A stretch of DNA of 64,000 nt from Cordylochernes scorpioides (GCA_030710605.1 CP092863.1:113460010-113524009); one strand, 5' to 3'. Positions 20,602 through 31,859 are shown, counted from the first letter of the stretch. The notes: generated by a model from the sequence alone, not told the origin. Made by a program: numbers and translations.

Positions 20602-20811
20602 TGTGGTGTGTCGATTTACTGGTCCAGCGATGGCTCAGAAAGTCTCTCAAAGTTAGTGTTTATTGGAGTTTGGAGACAGCCCGGAGTGCACGTCTGGTCC
20701 TCTCTCGGAATTCCTCCGCTGTGGTGCCGCGGTCGTGGTGATTTATGGCAGCCGTCTGTTTATTTATCTCGGCGGCGGCGTCGGCGGGGTGCTGCATCCC
20801 TGGTCCCCACA
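20602..20811 (-). repeat. Ty3/gypsy 3' LTR
   Basis: 210 bp. Matches the other LTR except that 32 bp near its middle (after TATTGGAGTTT) are absent. Confidence 0.93.
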
Positions 20812-20826
20812 GTACTCCCCCTCCAG
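20812..20826 (-). other. Polypurine tract of the gypsy element
   Basis: On the minus strand GGAGGGGGAG directly precedes the downstream LTR (GTAC spacer): the usual plus-strand primer site. Confidence 0.75.
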
Positions 20827-20914
20827 TGGCGTAGTCACGATTTGTGCACAAAGTGGTTAAGTACAATATATATACATCATATAGGCAAGAAAATAAAATA
20901 AGGAGAAATATAGT

Positions 20915-23900
20915 CTATTGCTCCTTAAATCTCACAGGTTTCTTGATTATTCTCCCCGATCTTGTCCTAGGCAGGTCTGGTGCTGATCCTGTTCCTTGGA
21001 ATTCTGTGTACTTCTCCACATCTGGTGGGTCAGGATTCTGTTGGGACGATGTAGAAGGCAGCGCTCCCGACGCGATGGGTCTTGGTGCAGTAGGGTGTTC
21101 TGCAGTTATATTGTCCGAATCTGCCAGTAAGTATGCAGGGCGCAATCGGTCAATCGATGTGGTAACATTTTTTCCTTTCACTTTGAGTGTGAAATACTTG
21201 TCTGTTCTTTCAAGGACTGGGAAGGGTCCCTCATATGGTGGTTCCAGAGGTTTCTTCACTCGATCTGTCCTGATAAATACATGTGAACATGTTTTCAGAT
21301 CTTTATGAACAAAAACTTTAGTCTTCGAATGATGTTTTTCATTTAAGGGTTTGAGCAATTCCATTTGCTTTTGAAGCTGTTGAACAAATTCTTCGGCATG
21401 CAGGTGATGTTTAGAATCATCAAAAAATTCGCCAGGCAGTCTGATGGTTTTGCCATATACCATCTGAGACAAAGAATGGTTGTTATCTTTGTTGATAGCA
21501 GCACGCAAGCCTATGAGAACTGTTGGCAGCGTTTCTGTCCACTTAATACTATTGTGGGCACGAATGGCAGTTTTAATGGTTCTATGAAGCCTTTCAATCT
21601 TTCCGTTACACTGAGGGTGGTACGCCGTGGAATGACGAAGTTTGATACCACACAGCGTTGTTAAATCTTTGAAAAGTTGAGAAGTAAACTGCTTTCCTCG
21701 GTCTGATATCACTGTATGAGGTGCTCCAAATCTAACAATCCAGTTTTCGTAGAACGCTCTCGCTACCGTTTCAGACTTCATATCTGGTAGCGGAACAACT
21801 TCCATCCAGCTGGTGTACCTGTCGATGCAGGTCAGACAGTAGATGTTACCATTCGATGGAGGTAAAGGACCGATTAGATCGATGTGGACAACACTAAATC
21901 TTTCATCCACTTCTTGATATTTGCCTATTTCTGATTTCGTGTGTATCGACACCTTGCACTTTTGGCAGTTGACACAAGCTTGAGCCCATTTCCTAATGTC
22001 TTTATTCATATTGGGCCATATAAATCTTGACGTTAATTGTTTAGTAGTGGCTTTAATGCCTGGGTGTGAGAGTTCGTGGAAATTCCTAAAAACCATCTTT
22101 CGGAATTTAATTGGAATGAATGGTCTAATATTATTGGTAGACACGTCACACCATAACAAATTGCCTGATTGTAGTGGGCATTGCTTAAATTTTAGAGAAG
22201 TATTCTTTGAAATCAGGTTTTGTAGTTCTGAATCGCCAGTTTGTTCTTTGGCGATCTCTTCATAGTCGATAGTTGTGATAGCATCAACTCTGGAAAGAGC
22301 ATCGGCTACTATGTTGTCAGTACCTTTTATGTACTTGATGTCAGTAGTGAATTGGGAGATGTATTGAAGATGTCTTAATTGTTTAGGAGAAGCTTTCTCA
22401 TTTTTTTGTTTGAATGCGTAAATTAAAGGTTTGTGATCAGTTAAAATTGTAAATTCACGTGCCTTAAGCAGGTGCTTGAAGAATTTGATAGACAAATATA
22501 TTGCGAGAAGCTCTCTATCATATGTACTATAATTACATTGAGCAGGATTTAATTTTTTAGAGAAAAATGCTATTGGTTTCCAATTATTATTGTCAAGCTG
22601 TTGGAGAACTGATCCAACTGCCCGATCTGAAGCATCTGTACAGAGTGAGATAGGCAGTTCAGTATCGGGGTAGGCTAACAGTGCTGTATTAGCTAGGGCT
22701 TGTTTGCATTTTTCAAACTGAACTTCAGCTTCTTCAGTCCATTTTATTTCGCTTCTATCCTTTTTCTTGGCTCCCCTCAAGTATTCATGAAGGATTGCCT
22801 GAGTCTCTGCGGCATTGTTTAAAAAGGTACGATAAAAGTTTAGCATACCCAAAAATATGCGTAATTCATGAACTGTTTTTGGTTTCTTATATTCTAGAAT
22901 AGCTTTAACCTTTGTTGGGAGTGGTTTCACACCGTGAGAGGTAATTAGGTATCCTAGAAAATCAATTTCCTGTACTAGGAATTTAGATTTAGAAAGATTG
23001 ATTCTTAATCCATAGGAATTTAGTCTGCTGAATAAGGTTTCAAGGTGGCTATAATGCTCTTCTTCCGTTTCAGAGGCTACCAGAATATCATCTAAGTAGA
23101 CAAATGCAAAGTCCAAGTTTCTTAAGACTTCATGCATGAATCTCTGAAAGGTAGCAGTAGCATTTCTAAGACCGAAACTCATTACATTAAATTCGAATAG
23201 CCCAAAAGGAGTAATGATGGCAGTCTTAGGTTTATCCTCTTCAGCAATTGGAATCTGATAGAATGCCTTGCATAGGTCTATTTTTGAGTACACACGAGTA
23301 CCTTTTAAGATGTGGTGGAAATCGTCCAGTCTAGGGATTGGATAACGATCTGGAAGTGTGACTGCATTGAGTCTTCTATAATCACCACAAGGTCTTAGTG
23401 ACTCGTCCTTTTTTGAAACTAAATGTAGTGGACTCGCCCAAGGAGAATTTGAGGGTCTAATTATTCCATTATTCAACATATTTTGAAATTCTGCCTTAGC
23501 AAGAGTTAATCTCTGTGAATCTAGACGACGGGCTTTTGAGTGAATTGGCTGACCTCTTGTAGGAATATAATGCTTAACGCTATGTTTTGCTTCTACAAAA
23601 TCTGATGGTGGCCTACATAGGTTAGGATATTTGGTTAGGATAGCGCTGACCTTGGATGATGAATTTAGAGTGCTAATATTTCCCATGTCTGAGATTGACT
23701 GAATGACGCCTCTTATGGAAAGACTAGTTATTCCATCAATTAGGCGTTTATTTTTTATATCTATAATCAATCCAAAGTTGTTCAAAAAATCGGCTCCTAT
23801 TATTGCTCTGTTGGTATTGGCGATTACAAAAGGCCATTGAAATTGACGTCGAAGTCCGATATCCAAATTTCTAACCTTTGTTCCATAGGTAACAATTTCT

Positions 23901-24133
23901 GTACCATTGGCTGCATATAATTTATAATCAGAGCTAGGCATCCTATTTTTATCCTTTGGAGGTATTATAGATATATCAGCACCACTGTCCACCAAAAAGC
24001 GCAATCCCGTGTTTTTGTCCGTCACAAATAATCGGAGATTGCGACAATCCTGAATGCCGGCAGAAGAGCTTGTCGCTACTCTGTCCGCCGGTTGGAGTTT
24101 TCCGACTCTTTCCAACTGCACGGAGACCTGCAT
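20915..24133 (-). CDS. pol: Ty3/gypsy Pol polyprotein (PR-RT-RH-IN), intact
   Basis: 1072 residues without interruption. An aspartic protease with DSGAD lies at 49-53. Reverse transcriptase spans about 190-420, with the catalytic YLDD at 346-349 and FGLRNATATFQRFM before it. RNase H starts at TDASDRAVG near 500. The integrase zinc finger HELSHPG...CVNCQKC lies near 690, followed by the D,D-35-E core with DLIGPLP, ISDRGKQF and a late E in NGKIERLHR. The C-terminal tail is rich in Pro and basic residues. Domain order PR-RT-RH-IN is that of Metaviridae. The frame overlaps the end of gag by 58 bases and is offset by -1, so Pol is probably made by -1 frameshifting; no clear slippery site was identified. 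Its first ATG may not be used. Confidence 0.95.
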   Translation of the reverse strand: MQVSVQLERVGKLQPADRVATSSSAGIQDCRNLRLFVTDKNTGLRFLVDSGADISIIPPKDKNRMPSSDYKLYAANGTEIVTYGTKVRNLDIGLRRQFQWPFVIANTNRAIIGADFLNNFGLIIDIKNKRLIDGITSLSIRGVIQSISDMGNISTLNSSSKVSAILTKYPNLCRPPSDFVEAKHSVKHYIPTRGQPIHSKARRLDSQRLTLAKAEFQNMLNNGIIRPSNSPWASPLHLVSKKDESLRPCGDYRRLNAVTLPDRYPIPRLDDFHHILKGTRVYSKIDLCKAFYQIPIAEEDKPKTAIITPFGLFEFNVMSFGLRNATATFQRFMHEVLRNLDFAFVYLDDILVASETEEEHYSHLETLFSRLNSYGLRINLSKSKFLVQEIDFLGYLITSHGVKPLPTKVKAILEYKKPKTVHELRIFLGMLNFYRTFLNNAAETQAILHEYLRGAKKKDRSEIKWTEEAEVQFEKCKQALANTALLAYPDTELPISLCTDASDRAVGSVLQQLDNNNWKPIAFFSKKLNPAQCNYSTYDRELLAIYLSIKFFKHLLKAREFTILTDHKPLIYAFKQKNEKASPKQLRHLQYISQFTTDIKYIKGTDNIVADALSRVDAITTIDYEEIAKEQTGDSELQNLISKNTSLKFKQCPLQSGNLLWCDVSTNNIRPFIPIKFRKMVFRNFHELSHPGIKATTKQLTSRFIWPNMNKDIRKWAQACVNCQKCKVSIHTKSEIGKYQEVDERFSVVHIDLIGPLPPSNGNIYCLTCIDRYTSWMEVVPLPDMKSETVARAFYENWIVRFGAPHTVISDRGKQFTSQLFKDLTTLCGIKLRHSTAYHPQCNGKIERLHRTIKTAIRAHNSIKWTETLPTVLIGLRAAINKDNNHSLSQMVYGKTIRLPGEFFDDSKHHLHAEEFVQQLQKQMELLKPLNEKHHSKTKVFVHKDLKTCSHVFIRTDRVKKPLEPPYEGPFPVLERTDKYFTLKVKGKNVTTSIDRLRPAYLLADSDNITAEHPTAPRPIASGALPSTSSQQNPDPPDVEKYTEFQGTGSAPDLPRTRSGRIIKKPVRFKEQ

Positions 24134-24903
24134 TTATTTTGCAAGCAATTAGGACCAAATCTAAAATGGTAATAGCAGTATTTCCCTTTTGGATCGAAAG
24201 ATCTTTGAGAATTACTTCTCGGTCTTGACTGAGTCCTATTTTTGGATCGAGATCTAGATCTATCCGATCTATCCAGTCTCAATTCGGACACCTGCCGTTC
24301 AAGATCTTCCAATTTGGCGATCAAGCGATCTGTTGATGAAGAAGGCATTTCCGCATCATATATTTCGTTGGAAGAGTTTATTTCATTTATTTTATCGGCC
24401 ATTATGGCCAATTTGCTAATGTCCTCTTCGCTTACAATAAGTATGTTCTTTATGGATGTGGGCAGTTTATCAAGCCATAAAGTTTTTATTAAATTGTCAG
24501 AGATATCTGGAGTAGCGAGGGATCTGAGCTTTTGTAGTAACTGGCTCGGCTTCATGTCTCCGAGCTCAATACCTGAAATTAACTTTTTAATTCTCAACCC
24601 TTCACTTTCTCTGAACAATTCAAGTAGTCGTGATTTACATTCAGAGTACTTGTTGTCGCTTTTGCTATTAATTATGTCCCAAATGTTTTCTATATATTTA
24701 GGTTCTAATTGGGAGATCAAATAATTAAATTTAGTGTCTTCCTGAATAATTCCACCTATTTTGAACTGTGCTTCTACCTGGAAGAACCATATTTCAGGTT
24801 TTTCAACCCAGAAAGGCGGTATTTTAACACTAACTTTGCATATTTCTGAGGTATCGCTAGGCTTATTTTCTGTTTCCATTTTACGTAAATTTAAATTCGA
24901 CAC
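24076..24903 (-). CDS. gag: Ty3/gypsy Gag
   Basis: 275 residues. The N-terminal part is a capsid-like fold with PPFWVEKPEIWFFQVEAQF near residues 30-48, followed by helical sequence to about 180 (LLELFRESEGLRIKKL, MKPSQLLQKLRSLA). A Ser/Arg-rich basic stretch (RSDRSRSRSKNRTQSRPRSN) leads to a single cysteine motif with CYYHFRFG...CRSPCSW near 250. This W-type cysteine motif, instead of a classic CCHC knuckle, is typical of a common arthropod gypsy group. It starts about 200 bases inside the 5' LTR and overlaps pol. Confidence 0.9.
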   Translation of the reverse strand: MSNLNLRKMETENKPSDTSEICKVSVKIPPFWVEKPEIWFFQVEAQFKIGGIIQEDTKFNYLISQLEPKYIENIWDIINSKSDNKYSECKSRLLELFRESEGLRIKKLISGIELGDMKPSQLLQKLRSLATPDISDNLIKTLWLDKLPTSIKNILIVSEEDISKLAIMADKINEINSSNEIYDAEMPSSSTDRLIAKLEDLERQVSELRLDRSDRSRSRSKNRTQSRPRSNSQRSFDPKGKYCYYHFRFGPNCLQNKCRSPCSWKESENSNRRTE

Positions 24904-25082
24904 AACAGCTTAGAGATAAAGTTAAAAATTAAAATATTGAGATAAAATAACAAGGAAGATAATATAAAAACTTATCTTAGTCTTGAGATGATATCCCGAT
25001 ATCCTGGATGATGCTTCTTTTCAAACTTGAATCACTTTTTGCATTTCTTTATCTCTTGAAATCTTCGTATGCTTTTTCTTTT

Positions 25083-25102
25083 CAATCACGTCCGGCTCAC
25101 CA
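25083..25102 (-). other. Primer-binding site of the gypsy element
   Basis: Plus strand reads CAATCACGTCCGGCTCACCA, the form of a tRNA 3' arm ending in CCA, one base from the LTR. The isoacceptor was not assigned. Confidence 0.7.
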
Positions 25103-25103
25103 A

Positions 25104-25345
25104 TGTGGTGTGTCGATTTACTGGTCCAGCGATGGCTCAGAAAGTCTCTCAAAGTTAGTGTTTATTGGAGTTTCTTGTTGGCTACATTTATATGGAAGAC
25201 AAAGAGGAGACAGCCCGGAGTGCACGTCTGGTCCTCTCTCGGAATTCCTCCGCTGTGGTGCCGCGGTCGTGGTGATTTATGGCAGCCGTCTGTTTATTTA
25301 TCTCGGCGGCGGCGTCGGCGGGGTGCTGCATCCCTGGTCCCCACA
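25104..25345 (-). repeat. Ty3/gypsy 5' LTR
   Basis: 242 bp, TG...CA on the minus strand. Includes the 32-bp block absent from the other LTR. Confidence 0.93.
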
Positions 25346-25349
25346 AGAT

Positions 25350-25620
25350 CAAAAGAAACAATCTCTAGCAGAATGAAGGAAGAAGCTAATTAAGGGAATA
25401 TGCAGTAGTCCTGCTAATTTCTGAAACAATTCCCATCTACAGGATTGTCTTTATTTTTACTGCTAGGCAACTATTGATTTCTTTTTTTACTCTTATAAAT
25501 ACAGTAGAACATTTTAGTTGCACGATCAGGAGATGCCTTTTTCTTCATTTATCCACCCGATCCCAGTACAATTTCACTTTGGTGCTGTTTTTTTACTTAG
25601 TATATATAAATAGGTATAAT
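25350..25620. other. Spacer between two gypsy elements
   Basis: About 275 bp of AT-rich sequence with no feature seen. Confidence 0.5.
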
Positions 25621-25625
25621 AAACT

Positions 25626-25886
25626 TGATCTGTTTTGTTTAAAGATAATATATCAGTGATATATTATTACTTTACTCTGTTTTGATCATCTTGTTTTTAT
25701 CATCATCTTGTAGACAACAAAATGTTCGATATAATGAGCACGTGTGCAAGAATTGTAAAAAGAATAAAATAATTATAGTAGCATAAAAATGGTGTATCTT
25801 TCATTTATCTTTAAATATATATAAAGTGCAATTTCTTATAAAATAATTTTCACCATTAATATTCAACATTTAATAGAAACGTATCA
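25626..25886 (+). repeat. 5' LTR of second gypsy element
   Basis: 261 bp, AT-rich, TG...CA. Confidence 0.93.
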
Positions 25887-25888
25887 AA

Positions 25889-25900
25889 TGGCGACGAAGA
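25889..25900 (+). other. Primer-binding site, tRNA-Ser(GCT)-like
   Basis: TGGCGACGAAGA begins two bases after the LTR. The tRNA-Ser(GCT) 3' end would give TGGCGACGAGG, so the match is good but imperfect. Confidence 0.6.
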
Positions 25901-25912
25901 ATTAATGTAAGT

Positions 25913-26826
25913 ATGGCCACCACTAATTCAAATTATCCAAGGTTTCGTGAAGGTGAAGATCTAAATTGTTATTTGGAACAATTAGAAGAATGTTTTAAAT
26001 TGAACAAAACATTAGAAGCAGACAAAGTATCTGTGTTATTAACGTCTATTGATGTTAATGTTTATAAGACTGCGCGATTTGTTGGTACCCAGTAGGCCAA
26101 GTGACCTTAAATATAAAGATTTAGTAGAGGTTTTAACCAACCATTTATATCCAATAAAAAAATAAGCAATATGAAAGATATTTATTTCACAAGATTGTAC
26201 AAAAAGAAAATGAGCCTGTGGGAAAATTTGTTTTGAGGCTTAAATCTCAGGCAGACAAGTGCAAATTTACTGACATAAATGAAAATTTGTGTGACCAATT
26301 TGTAAGTGGTTGCTACGATGAAGCTACGCTTAAAAGGCTGCTAAGTGAACCTTTTTTAACGTTTGATAGTGCAATAAATATTGCAAATTCTGTAGAGGCG
26401 CGCGCAGCGAAGTCACAAGTAAATTTGATGAAAAATCCTGGTCATGATATTGATAAGTTGAAAGCCAGATCTAATAATTTTAAATTCCCATGTAAATACA
26501 ATAATCCTTGCAAAATTTGTGGAAAGTCTAACCACGATACGAAGTTATGCAAATTTAAAAATGCTCAATGTTATATTTGCAATAAGAAAGGGCACATTGC
26601 TCCAGTATGTTGGAATAAAAAATCAGCCCAAAATTCTGGAATGAATAAACCCAATCTGAATAAATTGAATACTATTCAGTGCAACACATTAGAAAACGCA
26701 CCAAAAATATTGGTAAACGTTAAAATTGAAGATGCAGACACTATAATGGAGGTTGACACTGGTGCAGACGTGTCTGTAGTTTCAAAGAAATTTTTTCTTA
26801 CAAATCTCAAAAATGTCACTCTATAG
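25913..26826 (+). pseudogene. gag: gag and start of protease, frameshifted
   Basis: The N-terminal part from 25913 reads MATTNSNYPRFREGEDLNCY and stops at 26095; the frame continues from about 26100 in another phase. The middle (from 26218) is a helical capsid-like region. Two zinc knuckles follow: CKICGKSNHDTKLC and CYICNKKGHIAPVC, a variant of the CCHC spacing, which separates this element from the first gypsy element. The protease motif VDTGADVSVVS lies near the end (about 26752-26785), where the frame breaks again at 26826. This arrangement resembles the mag-like group. Confidence 0.85.
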
Positions 26827-26843
26827 AGAAATACAGTGGACAT

Positions 26844-29743
26844 TTGAAAAGTTTTTCGGGAAATTTGATTCCAGTTTTTGGACAATGCTTGGTAAATGTT
26901 AGTTACAAAAACTATCAGGAAAAACTACCTCTAATTGTGACAGGCCAGTTTAATAACCAAACGCCGTTACTGGGCAGAAATTGGATAAGAATTTTAAAAG
27001 CTGATTGGCCCAATTGCGTTTTTGATATCTGTAATAATATAAATGTAATTTCAAATTTAGAACTGTTTTTAGAAGCATATAAAAGAGTATTTGAAAATAA
27101 AGATTTACCAATTCAGGGTATTAAAGGTTCAATACCATTTAGGCCAAATGCAAAGCCCAAATTTTTTAAATTTAGACCAGTACCCTTTTCCATTAAAGAG
27201 AAGATAGACAAAGAACTAGACAGACTTGAACAAAGTCAAATAATTGAAAAGGTTAATCCTAGTGATTGGTCTACGCCTTTAGTAACGGTAATAAAGTCAA
27301 ATGGAGAACTACGTTTGTGTGGTGATTTTAAAAATACTTTGAATAATTGCATTGAAGATGAGAAATATCCGTTGCCTACTATAGAAACTATGTTGGGAAA
27401 TCTAGGAGGAAACAAGATTTTTACCAAATTGGATCTCTCCTCCGCATATCATCAAATTGAAATCGATGAAGCATAAAAAAATCTGCTAGTGGTATCTACC
27501 CATAGAGGACTTTACCGATATAATAGATTGCCTTTTGGCATCAGTCCAGCTTCAGCCATTTTCCAGAGGTGTATGGACAGCCTTTTTCATGATGTTCCCA
27601 ACACGGTGATATACTTAGATGATATTTTCATTGGTTCTAAAGATGAACAAGAACATTACAGAATTTTAAAAATGATCTTCGATAAATTGAAAGAGCTAAA
27701 TTTCACCCTTAACAAAGAAAAATGCTTATTTTTAAAAAAAGACAATTTTTTTCTAGGTCATATTATAAATGAAGATGGTGTTAGACCAGATTCAAAGAAA
27801 TTGGAAGCATTAGAAAGGTGTAAAAAGCCTTTCGACAAAACATCATTGAAGAGTTTTCTAGGGATGTTGAGCTTCTATTCAAAATACATACCTAATATGT
27901 CAACCTTGGCTGGTCCGCTTTATCAACTCCTAAAGAAGGACAATCGTTGGAAATGGTCTAGCCAATGCGAAAAGGCATTTCTGAATTTGAAGTTAACTCT
28001 ATTAAATTCCCAGGCGCTGATTCACTATTCAATGAAGCTTCCATTAACTTTAACCTGCGATGCATCTGCCTATGGCATAAGTGGGGTCTTGTGTCATATT
28101 GTGGAAGGGGAAGAGAAGCCAATCACCTTTGTTTCCAGAACATTGTCAAGTGCAGAAGCCAAATACTCTCAGACTGAGAAAGAAGCACTTGCTATTGTGT
28201 TTGCAACTTCCAAACTGAGACAATACTTGTTTGGGAGAAAATTTGTGTTAAAGAGTGATCATAAAGCTTTAACGACTGTTTTTGGAAACAAAAGACTTCT
28301 TCCGCCATTAATTGCAAATCGCTTGCATAGGTGGGCTTTAGAGTTGTCAAATTTCGATTTCAATATTAGATATACAAATAAAGATACCATGCTCTGTGCG
28401 GATGCATTTTCAAGACTTCCACTTGAGGAAATAAATTCAAGGGAAGACAACATCGATTTGGTGACACATGATATATCATTTTTAAATGTAACTCCATTGG
28501 ACCACCTCATTATTGAAGAAGAAACCAATAAAGATCCGGTTTTAAATAAGTCCAAGGAATATCTATTAGAAGACCCTCAGTTAGCAAAAAAGGATGAAAC
28601 AATGAAACCATTCCTTTCAAAATTGGAAATTTTTTCTATACTGCAGGGATGCATTTTTGTTGATTCTAGGGCAGTGATTCCAAGAACCTGTCAAGATCAA
28701 ATGTTGAAGTTACTTCATCAAAGTCATATAGGAATCAATCGCATGAAATCTCTAGCCAGATCTTCGGTTTGGTGGCCAAAAATGGATAGTCAAATTGAAG
28801 AGTTTGTGAAGGAATGTTCTCCCTGTATGCATCATCAGACAGCTCCTCCTGCTGAGAACACACCTTGGCCCAGGACTAACCAACCGTGGCAGCGAGTTCA
28901 TGTTGACCATTTCTATTTCAGAGGTGATTGTTATTTATTGGTAGTAGATGCAAATTCAAATTGGATTGAAGTATTCCCAGTTAGAGGTACTACTTCGCAA
29001 GAAAATATTAAGCTTCTACGGGAGTGTTTCGCCAGGTATGGATTACCGCAATGCTTAGTGTCTGACAATGGCCCCCCCTTCAATTCGCTTGAATTTAAGG
29101 AGTTCTTACGGAAAAATAATGTATACCACTTAACCTCGCCAGCATATAATCCCTCGTCTAACGGAATTGCTGAAGTTTCGGTAAGAATAATAAAAAATCT
29201 CTGGAAAAGTCGTTAGAGGAATCTCCAAACTCAAATATGGACTGTATTTTACAAAATGTTCTGTTTAATTATAGAAATACGCCTACCTCTTTAGATAAGC
29301 CTCCTGTAGAACGTCTCCTAAGTTATGTGCCTAGAACATTTGTAAATTGCTTGAACTCTGAATTTATCCAGAGGACTTTTGGGAGGAATGAGTGTGGAAG
29401 GCAACATTTTCAAGTTGGAGATAAAGTGCTGTTTACAAGAGTAATACAAAATAGGCGCAAATGGTTCAAGGCCCAGGTGATACGACGACTAGGTTACAAT
29501 GTTTATCTAGTAAAGAACCTAAAAGGCACATTTAAAGTGCATGTCAATCAGATGAGGACAGGTTCAGATACCAAATATGCTGAAGATTCTGATTGGACCT
29601 TGGACAACGCTGGAGCAGGACCTCACCGACTGGAACAAGACTCTCAAATTTCCACGTCACCTCCACCTAGGAGATCTACCCGACCTCGATGCCCTCCTTG
29701 CCGGTTTTCTCCAACTATGTACAATATAAGGAAGGAGGAATGA
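26844..29743 (+). pseudogene. pol: pol (RT-RH-IN) with one stop and one frameshift
   Basis: Three open pieces: 26844-27476, 27489-29216 and 29237-29743. RT begins with KEKIDKELDRLEQSQIIEK and carries the catalytic YLDDIFIGS near 27617. A single in-frame TAA at 27474-27476 lies between the DLSSAYHQIEIDEA block and the THRGLYRYNRLPFG block. RNase H has TCDASAYGISG. The integrase zinc finger is HQSHIGINRMK...CSPCMHH, and the core has VDHFYF, VSDNGPPF and SNGIAEVSV. The frame shifts once more near 29205, after which the chromodomain-like or C-terminal part with FQVGDKVLFTR runs to 29743. All catalytic motifs are recognisable. Confidence 0.9.
29728..29740 (+). other. Polypurine tract of second gypsy element
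   Basis: AAGGAAGGAGGAA directly before the 3' LTR. Confidence 0.8.
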
Positions 29744-30003
29744 TCTGTTTTGTTTAAAGATAATATATCAGTGATATATTATTACTTTACTCTGTTTTGA
29801 TCATCTTGTTTTTATCATCATCTTGTAGACAACAAAATGTTCGATATAATGAGCACGTGTGCAAGAATTGTAAAAAGAATAAAATAATTATAGTAGCATA
29901 AAAATGGTGTATCTTTCATTTATCTTTAAATATATATAAAAAGTGCAATTTCTTATAAAATAATTTTCACCATTAATATTCAACATTTAATAGAAACGTA
30001 TCA
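29741..30003 (+). repeat. 3' LTR of second gypsy element
   Basis: 263 bp, two bases longer than the left LTR in an A run. Confidence 0.93.
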
Positions 30004-30008
30004 AAACT

Positions 30009-31280
30009 AGTGAAAAATAACATTAAGAGAGAGAGAGCATTGAAAATGATTTTTAATAAAAATATATATTCTTTATTCAACCTCGATTTTCTGAATTATT
30101 CGTTAACGAGAATCTTCGCTAGCGCAAACGTATTTTCAATGGAGGGGGGCATTTTTGGCGGTAAAAACTGTCCGTTGTTTAGAGGTGTCCCCTAAGGGAA
30201 GTTCTACTGTATATTGGTTAGAGGTGCAAAAAATTGGTCTCTTTTTGAAGGCTATATACTTTAAATCACACTTATCTCAGGCCACAAAATGGCCTCAATT
30301 CTACCATTACTAAGCTGAAGATCTGAAAAGAGGCTTGACTTATCAGTGGGAAACCCTCCTAGCGATGTCACCCCATTCTATAATATTCTAGATCCCTACA
30401 ACTATTGTATAGTTATATATTCTATTTGTATAGTCAGCTGAATTATAGAGAATGCGGAGCAATTCCATTTTCAACAGCGCGCGCTGTGCGTTCTGTTTAC
30501 TACAGAATTGAATACTATAGTATATATTATAGTATCTGTAATTGAGAGGTGTGGTCGTGAGAAGGTTCGTCCATTCCCGTTGATCAATTCTGGACAGAAT
30601 CGTTGAAATATTGGTGAAATTTTGGTTTGGGAGAGAAGTGTTTTTGATGTCATCGAGAATCATTTCTCGTTACAAGCTACAATACGTTCGAGAAACGGGC
30701 CGCTTTTGTATCGTAGAAATAGCGTCGACAACAATTCAAAAAGGTGTATTTTCTGATTTTGATTTAATTCTCGCGGCAACCATTTTCCACAGTTCCAGTT
30801 TGATTTAAATGGTGAACAGGGTTGTTGAATGGTCGCTTTTGGCCTGCAGACTTCGGCCTTGGCAGCCTACCATCCATTGGGTGGAGTGGTAGGCATTGAA
30901 TTCTTTGGAAACCTCTAGGAGTTTTTCTATGTATGTCAGCTTCGGTTATCGACTCTAAATGATCGTTGTCAATCTCCTATATCCGTCCACGACGATCTTC
31001 AAGGCTGGTATTGCCGGCTCGAAATTTTGCTAATCACCTGGGCGTAGTGCGTTAAGAAGTGGCTTCATCACTACAGGCGTTGATAACATTTCGAATTTTT
31101 TCCGCAAAGTTATGTCCAAGTTTGAAAACGCGAAGCCAAATAATGCAGATTTCTTGTTTTGAAAAGGCCTTTGTTAGTGTGTATACAATATAAAATCACA
31201 CATAAAGAAAATATAGCATCATAATAAATCAATAGCATTCAATGATCGATAAAATGTAGACGTGTAGTGATATATATATA
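30009..31280. other. Non-coding, mixed, no gene
   Basis: Near 30130-30212 is a broken pogo-like MITE end (GTTTAGAGGTGTCCCC...GTTCTACTGTA). The rest up to 31280 has higher GC in places (30820-31080) but no convincing exon. Confidence 0.4.
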
Positions 31281-31284
31281 TATA

Positions 31285-31625
31285 CTAGACGAATGGCCCG
31301 GGCAACGCCCGGGTTTTACCCGAGTGCGTATATATTTTAAAAATGTTTTAATTAAAATACTATTCGTTACAATTATAAATTGGCGCCGTGGATGTCTCTC
31401 TTGTGAAACGTCCCGCCCCAAACTGTGTGTGTCTTGAAAATATAAAAATAAAAGTGTGAACGGAAAAATATGTCCAGGGTAGCCTAGGTAAGCCCGGTAA
31501 GCGGAAGGTCGTGGGTTCGATTCCCATCCCTTGACACTTTTTTTATTTTATCCATTCTGACCAAAATCTATCCGTGAACTTCACACAGTGAACTTCACAC
31601 AGAGAGAATAAGGCAATTATATAAG
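31285..31625 (-). mobile_element. Helitron-end mini-element with tRNA-like module, second copy
   Basis: CTAG at 31285-31288, hairpin CCCGGGCAACGCCCGGG, then the same body as 16904-17225. The tRNA-like module (31472-31538) lost part of its D arm (AGCCTAGGTAAGCCCGGTAA). Confidence 0.65.
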
Positions 31626-31689
31626 TAGATAATCCAAATTGTGCCTTATCACACACTATTTTTTTATTTGGCCTTATTACCTTGTGTTT

Positions 31690-31828
31690 ATAATCTATGA
31701 CGTAATGCCGGCGGCGCGCGCCCGTTGGCTGCCGGCGAGCATGTGACCTCCCTGTGCGCGCGCATCCGTGACAGAACCGGCCGGCCCATGACGGTCGTGA
31801 CTATATATAGGGATGGATAATAATAATA

Positions 31829-31859
<31 letters not shown>

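Larger units (their letters stand above)
20602..25345 (-). mobile_element. Complete Ty3/gypsy LTR retrotransposon
   Basis: 4.74 kb on the minus strand, bounded by LTRs (25104-25345 upstream, 20602-20811 downstream) starting TG and ending CA. The 4-bp target duplication AGAT is intact at 20598-20601 and 25346-25349. One base inside the upstream LTR lies a primer-binding site (plus strand TCACGTCCGGCTCACCA, a tRNA 3' end with CCA). A purine tract GGAGGGGGAG precedes the downstream LTR. gag and pol are both open, so this copy may be autonomous. The two LTRs differ by a 32-bp indel. Confidence 0.95.
25626..30003 (+). mobile_element. Second Ty3/gypsy element, frames broken
   Basis: 4.38 kb, plus strand. 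LTRs at 25626-25886 and 29741-30003 begin TGATCTG and end GTATCA, and differ by little more than a 2-bp indel. AAACT flanks both ends (25621-25625 and 30004-30008), a 5-bp target duplication. The primer-binding site TGGCGACGAAGA starts two bases after the left LTR and is close to the complement of tRNA-Ser(GCT). The purine tract AAGGAAGGAGGAA precedes the right LTR. The coding region has at least three frameshifts and one in-frame stop. Confidence 0.94.
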
